64,000 bases of DNA from Hemibagrus wyckioides. Taxonomy: Eukaryota; Chordata; Actinopteri; Siluriformes; Bagridae. The notes below the pieces were generated by a model. It searched no databases. It saw only the letters and a list, made by a program, of their open reading frames with translations, and was not told the DNA's origin. The translations under genes were made by a program, and so were the position numbers. The stretch is from assembly GCF_019097595.1 (NCBI RefSeq), contig NC_080720.1:24402352-24466351 (forward strand), read 5' to 3'. The stretch's first letter is position 1, and every line of letters begins with the position of its first letter. Positions 1 to 10,800 of the stretch are shown here, piece by piece.

Positions 1-704
1 GTCCACTGTCAAATGTGCAATACAAATAAAATGCAATTAAATTGAATTGACACTTCCTGATTACTTCCTGTTCCTCAGAGTACAAAATGCATACACATAT
101 ACAATGTCAGCACAAAGTCTTGGCATACCAAACCATCTGAGGAGGTTTGGAAGCTTTGTGTACTCTTACTGATACTCTAGTTTTCCAACCCTTGTCATGT
201 TCTGATTATTCTTTGTATTCTACTTATTATTTTGAAATAAAATTGTTACTGTGTTTTGACATTTGCTTATATTATTGGCTCTGAATATGGATTGTTTTTT
301 GGTATTGTCAATAAACCTCATGCATATGTATCCTTGAGCCCTGTTAAGTTATAGTGATTACTGTCTTGGGGTTTTTCAGTACACACCCCAACACCTCCCC
401 ACCCAAAGCGGCCAGTTCCACTGATAACCAAACATCAGCATAATGAGATATTTTCTAGGTACTGTTTAAATATATTTAATAACAGAGTTAATGAAACAAA
501 TGTTCTGCTGTGGGTGTAAACACAAGCGTCCATAAATGTCCAGACATGTGAGGTATATATAATTAGGGATAAAAGTTAGGGATAAATTGTAACTTAACTT
601 AAAATTGTATTTTTTTTTTCTATTTTTCTATACTTCTGTAAAGCTGCTTTGAGACAATCTCCACTGTTATAAGTGCTATACAAATAAAATTAGTTGAATT
701 GAAT
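1..704 (+). repeat. L2-LINE 3' tail fragments in igfbp2 intron 3
   Basis: Two short pieces of the teleost L2 3' end lie here in plus orientation. Bases 17-50 end in the CAAATAAAAT...TTGAATTGA tail. Bases 635-704 carry the conserved run around GCTGCTTTGAGACAATCTCC followed by AAGTGCTATACAAATAAAAT and the GAATTGAA tail. The same tail ends the L2 at 43.6 kb. The rest of 1-795 shows nothing recognisable and no exon 4 of igfbp2. Confidence 0.6.
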
Positions 705-795
705 ATTAGTGTACAACTACTATACATTATTATACATTAGTATGCCTTAAGCCTAAGCCAAATAATTTTATCATTTGTCCATTATTTGTTCTTAC

Positions 796-936
796 TTGTT
801 TGAAGTTGTACTGGCCCCTTTTGTCACAGTTGGGTATGTGCACAGAATAGAGGTCCTCCAGAGGGCCACGATTGTCTTGGAAGGGTATTTTGGAGATCCT
901 CTCAAGTACCTGCTCCATCTCCTGTTGACAATGGCT
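796..936 (-). CDS. igfbp2: igfbp2 exon 3 (start of thyroglobulin type-1 domain)
   Basis: This 141-bp, 47-codon exon encodes the front of the C-terminal domain of IGFBP-2: a CQQE helix start, the VLERIS block, RGPLEDLYS and the [15 protein letters not shown] block. All are characteristic of IGFBP-2, and the two visible cysteines match thyroglobulin type-1 positions. The acceptor is AACAG before base 936 and the donor is GTAAGA from base 795, both phase 0, which agrees with the end of exon 2. I recall 141 bp as the size of human IGFBP2 exon 3 (memory, not checked). An alternative acceptor two bases inside (934) would break the phase. The rest of the domain lies in exon 4 outside the window. Confidence 0.93.
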
Positions 937-2639
937 CTGTTATACACAACCAAAAGGACTTAAGATATGAAAATCTTACATGAGATGCCTTGAGATTTAA
1001 TAAATGTTTTCAAAACATATCTTTTCCTACCAGATAAGTCAGGAGCTGATAGTATGATGACATACTGGTGTATGCAAATGATCCAAAATATTTAGGTATA
1101 AGCCTACAAATAAATGTATCCAATTATATGAGAATGTCAATAGGATATACTAGCAGGAAAGTAGACAATTTATAGTGTACAGGTATAACTAAATAGATTT
1201 GGTAGAAATACAATTAGAGCATTTGATATTAGTATGTTTAAGTATATATTAAGAGAAGTAAAACAATTTTTGACGTACTAGTATTTCAAAAAATACTTGA
1301 AGAAACACTATGTGCCCAGTAAACTATTAAGTATTTCTAAATAATACCGTTATGAAATAACTCACAGTCAGTTTTCATTTATTTTAAATTTTAAAATTAT
1401 GGTTATACTGTATATTATTTAATAATTTAAGGTTAAGTTCATGATAATGATTTTTCCATACTAATAATGTATATGTGTCTGTTCTTGATTACTCGTGATG
1501 TTTTGTCTGTTCTTTGTTCCCTTGTGATGTTTTTTGCTATTTTTTGTCTTATTTCAGCCTTGATCATTATTTAACAGGTCTTGAGAATATCTTTTGCAAG
1601 TACAGTACAACTTATTTTGAAGGGTGGGGGATGGGGGTGTTAATGTGTGTGAATTTCCCAGGACATCAACAGTTATTGAAATATTTAAATCAGCCCATCT
1701 AGTACAAACATCCATGCCATGATTACAGAGACACTTCTTCATTCTGATGTTTGATTTGAACATGTTTATCTGAAGCTCTTGCACTGTATCTGCATGATTT
1801 TGTGCATTATGCTATTGGCTGACTAGATAACTGCATGAATGTGCAGATCATCCTAATGTGGATGGTGAGTGTATATTAATTTTTAGACAAAAATTTATTT
1901 TGCAATTTATTTAATTTGTATTTTGAGATTTGAATGCTACCCAGGTCACAATTATTAGCACTCATGCCCTTAGTATTTCCTTTTCCAACATAACAGCAGT
2001 TATATAGGAATATTCCCTGACAATACTTGATAAGATTAATTAACACAGAATCTCTGCAGATGCTGATGTATGAGGTCATCTCTTTTACACTCCCATTCTG
2101 CTCACCCTATGTGTGAAAGAACTGGGATCTCAAAAACGTAATTCTGTGGCAATTTTAGCCATTCTGAACCGTTTGTATGTGGATTTTGGATCACTCTCTT
2201 GCTGCAACCAACCATGATGCAATTGGTAGCTACATTTTCATTTTAAAATCTCTTGGTATTTCATGATATCACATATGATAGATTTCAAATAAAAAAAAAT
2301 GCTTTTCAAATCCTGATTGATACATGCACTTTTATATCCAAGTTCCTGTTTTTAAATTTCAATTCTGCCTTTTCCCTATTAACATCAAAAATATGAAAGG
2401 ACATTTTACATGACACTCAGTGTTATAAAATTTAAAAATCATTTACAGAAATCAATTTAATGTTAATAAACTGCTGCATCGCCTGCTTCACTAGAAAACC
2501 CTAACAAACATATAACAACATAGGTGCTTGTATCGGAACGTGTGTTATGTAATTGGCATAATAATACGCAAGTGCCTGCATTCACACAAGCATAGCCTCA
2601 GACTTTGCAGAATATCTGTTCTTGGATATCACCCAGCCC
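937..2639. other. Intron 2 of igfbp2, no gene seen
   Basis: AT-rich intronic sequence. Open frames here are short and chance-like. I see no repeat family that I can name with confidence. Confidence 0.5.
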
Positions 2640-3360
2640 CACTCTACTTCTTGGCTAAGTCTGTATTTAGGTGTAACTAATACATGGTGGAATTGCCTGG
2701 AGGGAACTTCCAAAGGCTCAGAAGACCAATTACCTTGAAAAGCTCCTCAGTGTTGACTGGATTGCTAATTCTGTTATTTCCTTCATTTTGTTCAAGACCA
2801 ACCTAATACCCCCTGCACTGGTAATGTGATCAAAATATTTTATCTTTGATTTCAAAAACAGCTTTGCTCTGTTCAATGTCAAAGCAAACTCCTCAGCACC
2901 ACCTGTAGGTGAATGGTGTATGCTCCATACTTGCACCTGAGACTAGAATGTCATCCATCAACACATCAACTACTTCAGGATTTTTCAGCATTGTGGACAG
3001 TGGCTGGCATAATTCCAAACTGAATATGTCAAAAAAAAAGGTTGAAGTTTGAGTCTTACATTCCCTGCCATTTATAATGTATATACAGTACATATGTGAG
3101 GTGACAATATACAGTTTTTTCAATGACCATGAAATCTTAAAAAATGCAATAAATAACAAACATAACAAATAACAAACCGCTCTCCATCCTGCTTTGAAAT
3201 AATGGGATGGGAAAATTGAAATAAACCTCCAGCTCAAAGAAAAACTGTCATGGCAGTTTGTTATGAAAACAGTTGAGCAAGCTAGGCATGTACTTGGTAC
3301 GTGGAGACAACTTTCCAGTTGAGAGGTTGTACATTTTGGAGGTAGAGTGTCCATCTGAGT
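2640..3360 (-). pseudogene. Ty3/Gypsy-type reverse transcriptase relic
   Basis: Minus-strand frames carry broken pieces of a Ty3/Gypsy polymerase. Near 2950-2990 is a VLMDDILVSG block, the catalytic xxDD site of Gypsy reverse transcriptases. It is followed in a shifted frame (2730-2936) by NRAKLFLKSKIKYFDHI and SAGGIR, matching the thumb-side 'C-F-....F-LGH-ISA-GI' block, and then by a 'GLLSLWKFPPGNST' echo of the block before RNase H. The fragment is riddled with frameshifts and a low-complexity gap, so it is non-functional. It lies antisense to nothing: same strand as igfbp2, within intron 2. The family assignment rests on motif order only. Confidence 0.6.
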
Positions 3361-3399
3361 CTGATATAGTAGAATGCTGTCTTACTCTGCCATGATCAA

Positions 3400-3537
3400 T
3401 TTATGCATTTATACAACTGAGCAATTGGGGGTCAAGGGCCTCGCTCAGGGACTCAGCAGCAGCAGCTTGGTGGTACTGGGAATCAAACTCACAACCTTCT
3501 AATCAGTAGTCCAATGCCTTAACCACTGAGCTTACAC
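3400..3537 (-). repeat. tRNA-derived SINE (minus)
   Basis: Read on the minus strand, the segment opens with GTAAGCTCAGTGGTTAAGGC, a tRNA A-box-like start. It then has a B-box-like GTTTGATTCCC, then CAAGCTGCTGCTGCTGAGTCCCTGAGCGAGGCCC-type body text (partial) and a CAGTTGTATAAATG tail. This is the layout of a common fish SINE; a related plus-strand copy lies at 31.8 kb. Confidence 0.7.
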
Positions 3538-3539
3538 TG

Positions 3540-5173
3540 ACTTGGTATTCACAGCTCACCTTTGTTGGCAGGCTTATATAAATTAATCTAAATGAATCGT
3601 AACATTGATCAAATGTATTAAGAACACTTTAATGCGATGGACTAGACTTCCACTATCATTGATGGGAGAGTGCATCCACTTAAAATGAATATTCTTCCCT
3701 GCTTGTTCCATTCCTTTCAGGTGATCCCCAAACCACTTAAAAAGGTTTTATTTTTCTACATTTTTCATTTACCTCAGAGGATCAAGGATGCCTTAAGGTC
3801 TGGGTGTATCAAATGTTAAATTATACCAAGTAGCTTGCTGTTATATCTGGAAGTGGATTAGACATCCTAGCAGCGTATGGCTGTATATTGAAAAGAGTTC
3901 TATATCCCACAAGCCATTAATCTGTCATATATGTCAGAAAAGAAGCGTACAACAATTCTCAGAGGAAATATTTTGCAGAGAGTACAGAAATTGAAGGAAA
4001 TGGGAGGGTGACTGTATATAGTAAAGTAAAGTTTGCTCATTAAAATGGGATTTTACCTAAAATGTCTTTTGATGAACTTTGATGAACTAAGCAAATGAAC
4101 TGAGCTAAATATGCTAAATTAAAAGAATAAGTACAGCCCAATATTTGTGTGTTTATTATATTCAGAATTTTGCAGAAATATTGTCTTAATTCGAGGAATG
4201 CCAATGAATCTGGAGTTGAGCACACCTAACTGAATATATTATGATTTTTGGGGACAACATCAGGACCTTGGGGCAGTAAGTAAGTAAGTAAGTAAACTTT
4301 TGGACCACGTGCAGAACATTGGAAGACTTTAATTTTTATATGTTTTGCATCATTTTTGAGTTTCAAAAATTTAAATGTATTGGACATGTATTGGAGTCTG
4401 TTAGCTGTTAGCATGTAATGACACAAAAAATGTATTTTCCCTAAAAGGCAAATTGGTGGCTGAGGCTCATGCAGGAACAAGAGGCAGCCAATAGGCGAAT
4501 AGAGTTAGTACTGAGATATGAATAAAAAATGAAATATGAATCTATTTTTAGATAGGTATAAATCACAAGCCAAATTTATCTCTGGTCAGTTCCTGAATTC
4601 ATTTATTTGGTGCATTTTGTGTTTATTCAGATAACATAGTCTGATGTATAACTTTTTGTTTTAACATAAAGTAATGGTGTGGTGGTAGGGGGAAGGGGCT
4701 ATGGCTGTGGTATTGTTGCAAACATATGCAGAATAAATGACACTGATTTTAAATTTACTAAAAGACTGTTATTTGTGCCGTAATTTAAAATTTGACATAT
4801 TACTAGTAGAAAAAGAGTTTCACTGTGGCAGTACTAAAAGTACTAGTAGTAGTCAAAGAACTGGTGGTCATAGTAGTACTCAAATTATTACTTATATTCA
4901 TCATATTCACTTCAATTCAATTTGTATGACACTTTTAACAACTGACATTCATATTTTTCCATAAAATATTAAGCAAGTCTAAATGAAACAGTTTTTTTTT
5001 ATTTTACTAGCTGAAGAAACAATTTTTTAAGTACATACATGAAGTGAAATTCAGATTTTTTGGTAGTGTTAGCTTAGGTAAAAATAAAAATTAAAAATCT
5101 TTTCTCTCCCACCTGGGAAACAATTTGAGTTGCATGATAAAGGACGGACGGACGGCATTACTAGGACCCGAGT
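3540..5173. other. Intron 2, no gene; short AAGT repeat
   Basis: No coding signal is evident. A short AAGT tetranucleotide run lies near 4277-4296 and a GGAC run near 5145. Otherwise this is unremarkable AT-rich intron. Confidence 0.45.
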
Positions 5174-6180
5174 GTCAGGAACTACTAGGACAATTCCCTG
5201 CTAGACCACTGGAAGGGGTACATGTCATGTATCATGTGTGTTTGTGATTTACCAATGTGTGTTGTGTCACACCCCTCGACTTGTTCTGTTTCCCACCTTG
5301 TAACCCATTTCCAATTATTCCTAATGTTCTGCTCTATTTATACCTGTCCTTTTGTATCTATCTTTGTCAAGTCATTGTGTATTGTCACATTGGTTTTGTT
5401 GGGCACCCTATTATGTTTTTGATGTTGTGCATCCTGTAAGTCAAGTGATGCCTTTCTGTGTCTAAGAATTTATGTTCCATTTATTTTATTTCTCGTCATG
5501 TCTCTATAGAGTTCCCACCTCTGGCAACGTCTCCCAAACTTACCTTTGCAGACCCAGCAGGATTGCCCAGTTATTGTTTTTTTCTTTCAGACTGCGGCTC
5601 AGGAACTTCAAGGACATTTGTTGTCACCACTGGTTTGTCAGCATTGGCCAATATTGCTCCGCTTCCTGGTAGGTGGAGGATGTGGACTTTCCTTCCCCGT
5701 TTCCTCAGTGTTGCTCCTTCCCTTTCGTGCCAGCCGAGGATGCCGCTGCACAGTTGGGATCAGTGGAGGAGGCCACTTGGCAACCTGTCATGTGTAGGGC
5801 ACTTCACCCCCTCCCTGTCCATTCAGGATGTAGCTCCGGCTATAGGGATCTCTTTTCTTGGCTATGGTTTCCTTCAGTTCCCCCTTGGGCCTCGCTGTCC
5901 CCTTGCTTCCCATGCTGTGACCCTCACTCTCCCTTTGGGCCTCACTATTCTTCCCATACTCCCCCTTTTGGCCTCGCTGAGACAGTTGTGTGGTTAAGTT
6001 TGGGCACTTCAGGAGCTGCAACTTATTTTTTTGGGGGGTGGGCGGGTGGTTCTCTGTCAAGAACTATTGGGACAATTCCCAGTTAGGTTATAACCTGTTT
6101 TGGTTATAGCTTGTTTTCATGTCATGTGTGTTTCCAATTATTCCTAATGTTCAGCCCTATTTATACCTGCCCTTAGAATT
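5174..6180 (+). mobile_element. Degenerate LTR retroelement, copy A
   Basis: The segment opens with TGTCAGGAACTACTAGGACA and a long pyrimidine-rich LTR-like body. It recurs near 6055 as TGTCAAGAACTATTGGGACA plus a shared ATTATTCCTAATGTTC block, as expected for two flanking LTRs, the right one truncated. Between them (about 5520-6050) is internal sequence with the blocks 'CCCAGCAGGATTGCCCAG', 'TTCCCCGTTTCCTCAG' and 'GAGGATGCCGCTGCAC'. The same blocks recur in order at 10195-10360. The open frames (5458-5997 and overlaps) match no protein I know and may be chance. Confidence 0.5.
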
Positions 6181-6229
6181 CCCAACACTTAGGGATTGGA
6201 CACACACACACACATACACACACACACAC

Positions 6230-7955
6230 ACATTCAATTATACATCTTGCACTGTTTTTCTACATTCTTAAATGCTGCTACTGCTAGACTGTATACCAGG
6301 GGCATTTTTAGGATTTGAAAACCTCAGGGGCTGAGCCCAAAACATCAGGGGCTAATTAGGGAGAGAGGGTAAGCAAGAATAACACGTTTTGTAAGGGCAT
6401 TTTTTATGTAATATTATTTAATAATAAACAAAAATTAACACAAATAGTATGAAACCTTTTAAAATTTCATTCAGTCCAATCTTTTTTCTGACTCCTCCCA
6501 TCATTTCAGAGTCTTGCTACTAAAAAAGAGTACATTAAATTGATTACATATTCTCTCTCACACAGGCATGCCATGCAATATTATCTCTTACAGCTTGTGG
6601 GTGAAGCAGTGTCATGTAGATCCTTTTTTTATTATTATTTTACAATAATTTATATTATACTTGCACCTCTTATTTCATTCCTCATTTATGCTGGTACTTC
6701 TGTATGTATTATTCTTTAATTTCTTTTTTTCAGCCTCTCTTCTCTTTTCTTATTGTTCTCTCATCTCTTATCTGTCTTGGTGTTTGTATCTTGTCTACTT
6801 CATGCTCTTGGTGACTTTTCTATCCTATTTCTTTGAGGGTGGAATCATCAGAGAGAATCTCAGAGACTTTACTTGAGCAAAACGGTCAATTACCATACTA
6901 GTATTTATAGTGCTGAGAATTACTTTTTGAATTGACAGAACAACCAAATGATTGAGTCTGTTCTGGCCCATTGTTCACCTAAGCCATGTATGTATTTTAA
7001 CTTAAATACTGAATTAGTTGAATAGTAGAAAGCTTAAGTGTGTTAACAGTTTATATTTTATTTAGATCTATCTTTAGGCTTATTTAAATATAAGGCTTTT
7101 GTACGTCTTGGGTATGGAATAATATTCTGTGCAATATTCAAAAGGGTCCTATATGTCAGGAGTGTTCAGAATCAAAGACAGTGGGCCTCCTTATTGACAC
7201 AACATACATTTGTTAGACTACTTTTAGTTTTTAGGCTATTATCTGAATAAAAACATTGTTGTGTTTTCTGACAGGGTTTTTTTTTTTTTTTTTTAAAGGT
7301 ATTTTAGTCACGTGGTGTGTGAGTGTGTATAGGTGTTCGACTTAAAACGGTGCTGTGCAGACCAATAGGTGTATGACATTAAAGTATCATGAGATCAGTT
7401 CTAGAGCATATTCAAGCACACACTTTCGCAGTGTGTGTGTGTGGAGAGAGATATCAGTCAAAATCGTGTACAGTAAACGGCAACAGTGCTCAGATTAAAC
7501 GATCAACATTTACTTAATTCCTCTACACTCCAGTGGCAAAATTCTGGATAAACCATTTGGGGCTAGATTAAAATAATTCGGGGCTCAAGCCCTGTATACT
7601 AGACTGTATACTGGTCAGTGCTATCTTTATGTATCTGCCTTGCAGTTTATTGTATTGTCTGTTTGTACTCTCTCCTGTCCTCTTTTGTCAATCTTTTTGA
7701 AGTTTAATTTCACACAATTTTTACAGTTTATCTACAGTTAACTTAAACTGTTTGCACAAACATGCACTTGTCAATATGTCAGTATGTTAATTTTTCCTTT
7801 TACTCTTTAGCCCAGGTCCTGTGTTGTCTTATATAGCTATTTGTTTTTAAGTAGCACCAGAGTCCTGGAGGAACATTTTTCATTTTATTGTGTACTGCAT
7901 CAGCTATATATGGTCGAAATGACAATAAAAGCATCTTAATTTGAATTGACTCTTG
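6230..7955 (+). repeat. LINE 3' end, split by an insertion
   Basis: Bases 6230-6296 and 7599-7955 read as one LINE 3' end: 'CATCTTGCACTG...CTGCTACTGCTAGACTGTATAC' continuing 'TGGTCAGTGCTATC...'. It ends in the teleost terminal block 'CCTGGAGGAACATT...TATATGGTCGAAATGACAATAAA' near 7872-7930. A sister copy of this end lies at 43.8-44.2 kb. The interruption at 6297-7598 is described separately. Confidence 0.6.
6297..7598. mobile_element. Inserted element with 13-bp flanking repeats, hAT-like ends
   Basis: The 13-base word CTAGACTGTATAC sits at 6284-6296 and again at 7599-7611 and brackets a 1302-bp block absent from the LINE end it splits. The block starts CAGGGGC and ends GGGGCTCAAGCCCT; its left end also holds GGGGCTGAGCCC, so the ends are imperfectly inverted. 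CAGGGGC recalls hAT-type termini, but a 13-bp duplication is long for hAT (8 bp), so local rearrangement or a LINE-type insertion is possible. No transposase is visible; the interior is AT-rich with a T15-plus run near 7277. Confidence 0.55.
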
Positions 7956-8419
7956 TGCATGCCACCTGAGTATCTTCTTGCACTACACTTTATGCACAGA
8001 TACACTGTTATTCTGGAATATATTTGGGTTAGGCCATTTGAATACAGTCAAGTCAAATTGCTAAAGCATACAAAGATATGAATTGTGTGCTTCCCATTTT
8101 GTAAAAATTGTTTATGGAAGACCCACATATGGGTGTGATTGTCAGACAGTCACAAAACCTTGCTATGGAAAAAGGACATGGTCAAGTTTTGTAAATGGAA
8201 AGCAATGTACCTTCCTCAGCTCTGTTCTCCATTCACTAAACGGCACTCAACTACCCCATGCTTCAACACTTGGCTATGTACTACATGTATATTTTGTGGA
8301 CACTATTAGATATATCTACCATACAATGTACATTTCTTATACAGGTCATTATGTTCCATTACTGTTTACACTATTTTGGTTGCAATTAATCAATTTTATT
8401 TGTATCTTTCATCATTTAC
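7956..8419. other. Intron 2 next to the exon 2 donor, no feature
   Basis: No repeat or gene recognised. A plus-strand frame at 8083-8496 overlaps exon 2 from the other strand and is judged a shadow. Confidence 0.5.
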
Positions 8420-8595
8420 CAGCTTGTTGCGTGGCACCTTGGGCTCCTCTGTTTTATATTTCATCTTGGTCTTCATCTGTTGCCGGTGATGGATAACAGC
8501 ACTCTCTTTAGGGCCCATCCACTGGCTGTCTTTTGTAGGCCTTCTAATCGTTGGGACTTCAGTTTGTTCTACTACTGGACCCTCCAACATCTCAC
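8420..8595 (-). CDS. igfbp2: igfbp2 exon 2 (linker region)
   Basis: This 176-bp exon encodes the variable central linker of IGFBP-2. The acceptor is TTTTTTGGGCAG ending at 8596. The first two bases complete a glycine codon started by exon 1, giving a Gly-Glu-Met continuation. The donor is CTG before GTAAATG at 8419. The frame then enters exon 3 in phase 0. The linker is rich in Lys, Arg, Glu and Pro, with a KESAVIHHRQQMK block that matches the conserved linker helix of fish IGFBP-2 and a TEEPKVPRNK end. No cysteines are present, as expected for the linker, which is a protease target in this family. Confidence 0.88.
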
Positions 8596-9059
8596 CTGCC
8601 CAAAAAAGAGCCAAAATGAGTGGTTTTAAGAGAGTAACTGAATTAGAAATAAGTTGTCTGCTAAATGCAGCCTACCATATAATGGTGTCATATGAAATTA
8701 AACACCACATAAAATTATCTACCTGACTTGAACCTGGCTAGGGTTAGGGTTAGGTTTTGGGTAGTCTATGAACATTAAAAGGGAAAAACAGGACTGGCCA
8801 CATTGGCAAGTAAGAGGAAAAGAGCTATTATTGCATATGTAACTGTAAAAAAAAAAGGTGGATGCTTTTTCATGTTTTTCTATATTTGCATGTTGGACCA
8901 AAGATTGAGCAGCAGAGAAATTAATTATGCGACTTCTGTGAATAGTGTTATGAGTTACTTACACTGTGGACACTGGTGACTTCCTGTCTTCTTTTGGCCA
9001 ACATTACACATGATTTACAATATTTTTTACGATCTTAGATGGGATTTCTACCTCTATAT
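8596..9059. other. Intron 1, left end
   Basis: No gene. A short TTAGGG-like stretch (about two and a half units, 8740-8757) and an A10 run at 8848 are the only low-complexity features. Confidence 0.45.
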
Positions 9060-9450
9060 TTCTGTCTGCTTCCATTCTCAGAGACTGACTGCTGCTAATG
9101 AGCAGTTAATCCATCGGAATGCCAGACAGAGAAAGTTGGTGACTGCACTGTGCACCTCAGCATGCACTGACCACACTCTGTGATTTTATGTGGCCTACCA
9201 CTTTGTGGCTGAGTTGCTGTTGTTCCCAATTGCTTCCACTTTGTTAAATTTCAGGAATGGACTTATTGCACAGTTTGGCAACCTATCACAGTACCACACT
9301 TGAATTCACTGAGCTCCTAAGAGCAACCCATTCTTTCACAAATGTTTGTAGAAGCAGGCTGCAAACTTAGGTGCTTGATGTTATACACCTGTGGCCATGG
9401 AAGTGATTGGAACACCTGAATTCAAAGATTTGGAGGGGTGTCCTTAAAAC
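9060..9450 (-). mobile_element. Tc1 transposon fragment (5' part)
   Basis: On the minus strand this matches the first third of the complete Tc1 copies at 23.0 and 43.1 kb. It has CACCTGTGGCCATGGAAGTG-type flank, the start of the transposase (AGAATGGGT...GAGCTCAGTGAATTC), and the GGTAGGCCACATAAAATC equivalent of the GRPRKL hinge. Divergence is clearly higher than between the two complete copies, and no right end is present. It is an older, truncated insertion. Confidence 0.7.
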
Positions 9451-9723
9451 TTGACATCAGTTAAGATGAAGGTAGCTAAAAGTTTGACCAAGAGGCTTCA
9501 ACTGAAGATTCTTGGTGCCAGATGAGTTGCAATGCTAGTTTATACACAAGTGGCAACATGTGTTCAGGGTCCTAAGGGAGTCTCTCTAACCAGCTCATGG
9601 GTTGTCCTGTTGCTGATAATTTGAGTTTTGAGAGGGACTTAGAGCAAATGATAAATAAGCTGTATGGAAAGAAGAGTACCAAAAGGGATTGTTTAAATGT
9701 CCTAGAGAAATGGACATGTGTTT

Positions 9724-10400
9724 ATGTCAGGAATCACTGGAACAGTTCCCTACCAGACCACTGGAGGAGGTGCTGGCAGGCAAATTGGTGGAGTCTGCCT
9801 TACTGTTTGTTTTTCCTTGTACTTTGTGCGATGCCCTTCCTATTGTTCTGCCTTCCTGCCTTGTCACCTGTTTCCCATTTACCTTGATGTGTTGTCCTAT
9901 ATATATGAGCCCTTGTGTGCCTGTCTTTACCAGTTATTGTTTGTTGGTTGTGTCAAGTTTCCACGTTGCTGGTCTGTTTGACAGAAAATTCATGTTTTGT
10001 TTCTGTTTAGTTTGGTTTTATGTTTTGTTTAGTCTTGTCTTCCTCCTGTGAATAAAGCAGTGCTTCGTTTAATCTTGCGCATGGGTTTGTCTTTCCATGG
10101 CTTGTGGGTGCACATGGTTACCATGGAGATCCAGGTTCGAGCCCCGTGAGGTGCAGGGAACCTGGATGTTACAGAATGACTGGCTACTGTTAAAGACCCA
10201 GCAATATTACCCAGTGAGTTCCTTTTTTTTGTGAGGTTCCATAGGATGTTTTTTGAGGGCCTTGGACATCCATTTATGACATCTGACAGACCACCAGGTG
10301 GGCTTCCTTGCCCCGTTTCCTCAGGGAGGTGCCTCCACTTCTGTTCCATTCAAGGATGCCGCTCCACATGATAGTCCTCCATGGTGTGCGGGTGCACGTG
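9724..10400 (+). mobile_element. Degenerate LTR retroelement, copy B
   Basis: Starts TGTCAGGAATCACTGGAACA, parallel to copy A at 5174, and shares CCAGACCACTGGAGGAGG. A TATATATGAG motif near 9899 and GTGAATAAAGCAG at 10050 could be the LTR promoter and polyadenylation signal. Internal blocks CCCAGCAATATTACCCAG, TTGCCCCGTTTCCTCAGGG and AAGGATGCCGCTCCAC follow in the same order as in copy A. It is adjacent to an RNase H relic (10447-10690), which may or may not belong to it. Confidence 0.5.
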
Positions 10401-10446
10401 GTTACCACGTGCCTAAAAAGTCACCTACTAGTGTGCTGACAATTTT

Positions 10447-10690
10447 AATTCAGATGGTTCAGGCTATGTTTTGAATGGATGGAGGTGTGCTGGACTGGTT
10501 GTGTGTTCATCACAAGTACTGATTGATCAAGGTAGTCTCCCTAATCATCTCTCAGCCGAGGTTGCTATATTTGAGGACTTGACAAATGCAGGCATGCTCA
10601 TCAAACATCCCTCATTTGTATCTAACCTCTTGTCAGTGTGTAAACATCCAGCATATTTGGCTGTGGCTCAGATTAAGGCTCATTTATATT
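10447..10690 (+). pseudogene. Retroviral-type RNase H relic (endogenous retrovirus pol)
   Basis: One plus frame from 10453 reads DGSGYVLNGWRCAG, then LIDQGSLPNHLSAEVAIFED. This is the pattern of gamma/epsilon-type retroviral RNase H: the first catalytic Asp in DGS, then the 'LPNHLSAQ-AEL' block with the second acidic residue. The block with the third catalytic Asp (the TDS region) is missing; the frame jumps to a FVSNLLSVCKHPAYLAVAQI block that matches the end of RNase H before integrase. The deletion makes it dead. It is cut off at 10690 by a dispersed repeat. Confidence 0.62.
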
Positions 10691-10800
10691 TACATTTATG
10701 GCATCCAGAGGCCCTTAAGCAGAGCGACTTTCAAAAGTCTCCATCAATGAATACATCAATACTGGTTCACGAGGTCACAGATTAAGTATACCGTCTGTCT
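10690..10800 (+). repeat. Dispersed teleost repeat (ATTTATGGCAT...AGAGCGAC type)
   Basis: Contains TTTACATTTATGGCATCCAG and CAGAGCGACTTTC, then TCCATCAATGAATACATCAA. A second, better copy lies at 12790-12915 (GGCATTTGGCAGACGCTCTT, ATCCAGAGCGACATAC, TCTATCAATTAATACATTAA). It is a very common fish repeat; I do not assign a class. Confidence 0.55.

Noticed and set aside
5458..6086. Overlapping 137-179 codon frames as a host gene
   Set aside because: They lie between LTR-like repeats, overlap in two frames with no recognisable domain, and similar DNA recurs in broken form at 10.2 kb.
8740..8757. TTAGGG-type telomeric repeat
   Set aside because: Only about two and a half units; too short to be an interstitial telomere.
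10130..10150. tRNA-like B box (GGTTCGAGCCCC) in the LTR-like copy B
   Set aside because: The T stem does not pair over five bases and no acceptor or anticodon stem can be built, so no tRNA gene is called.
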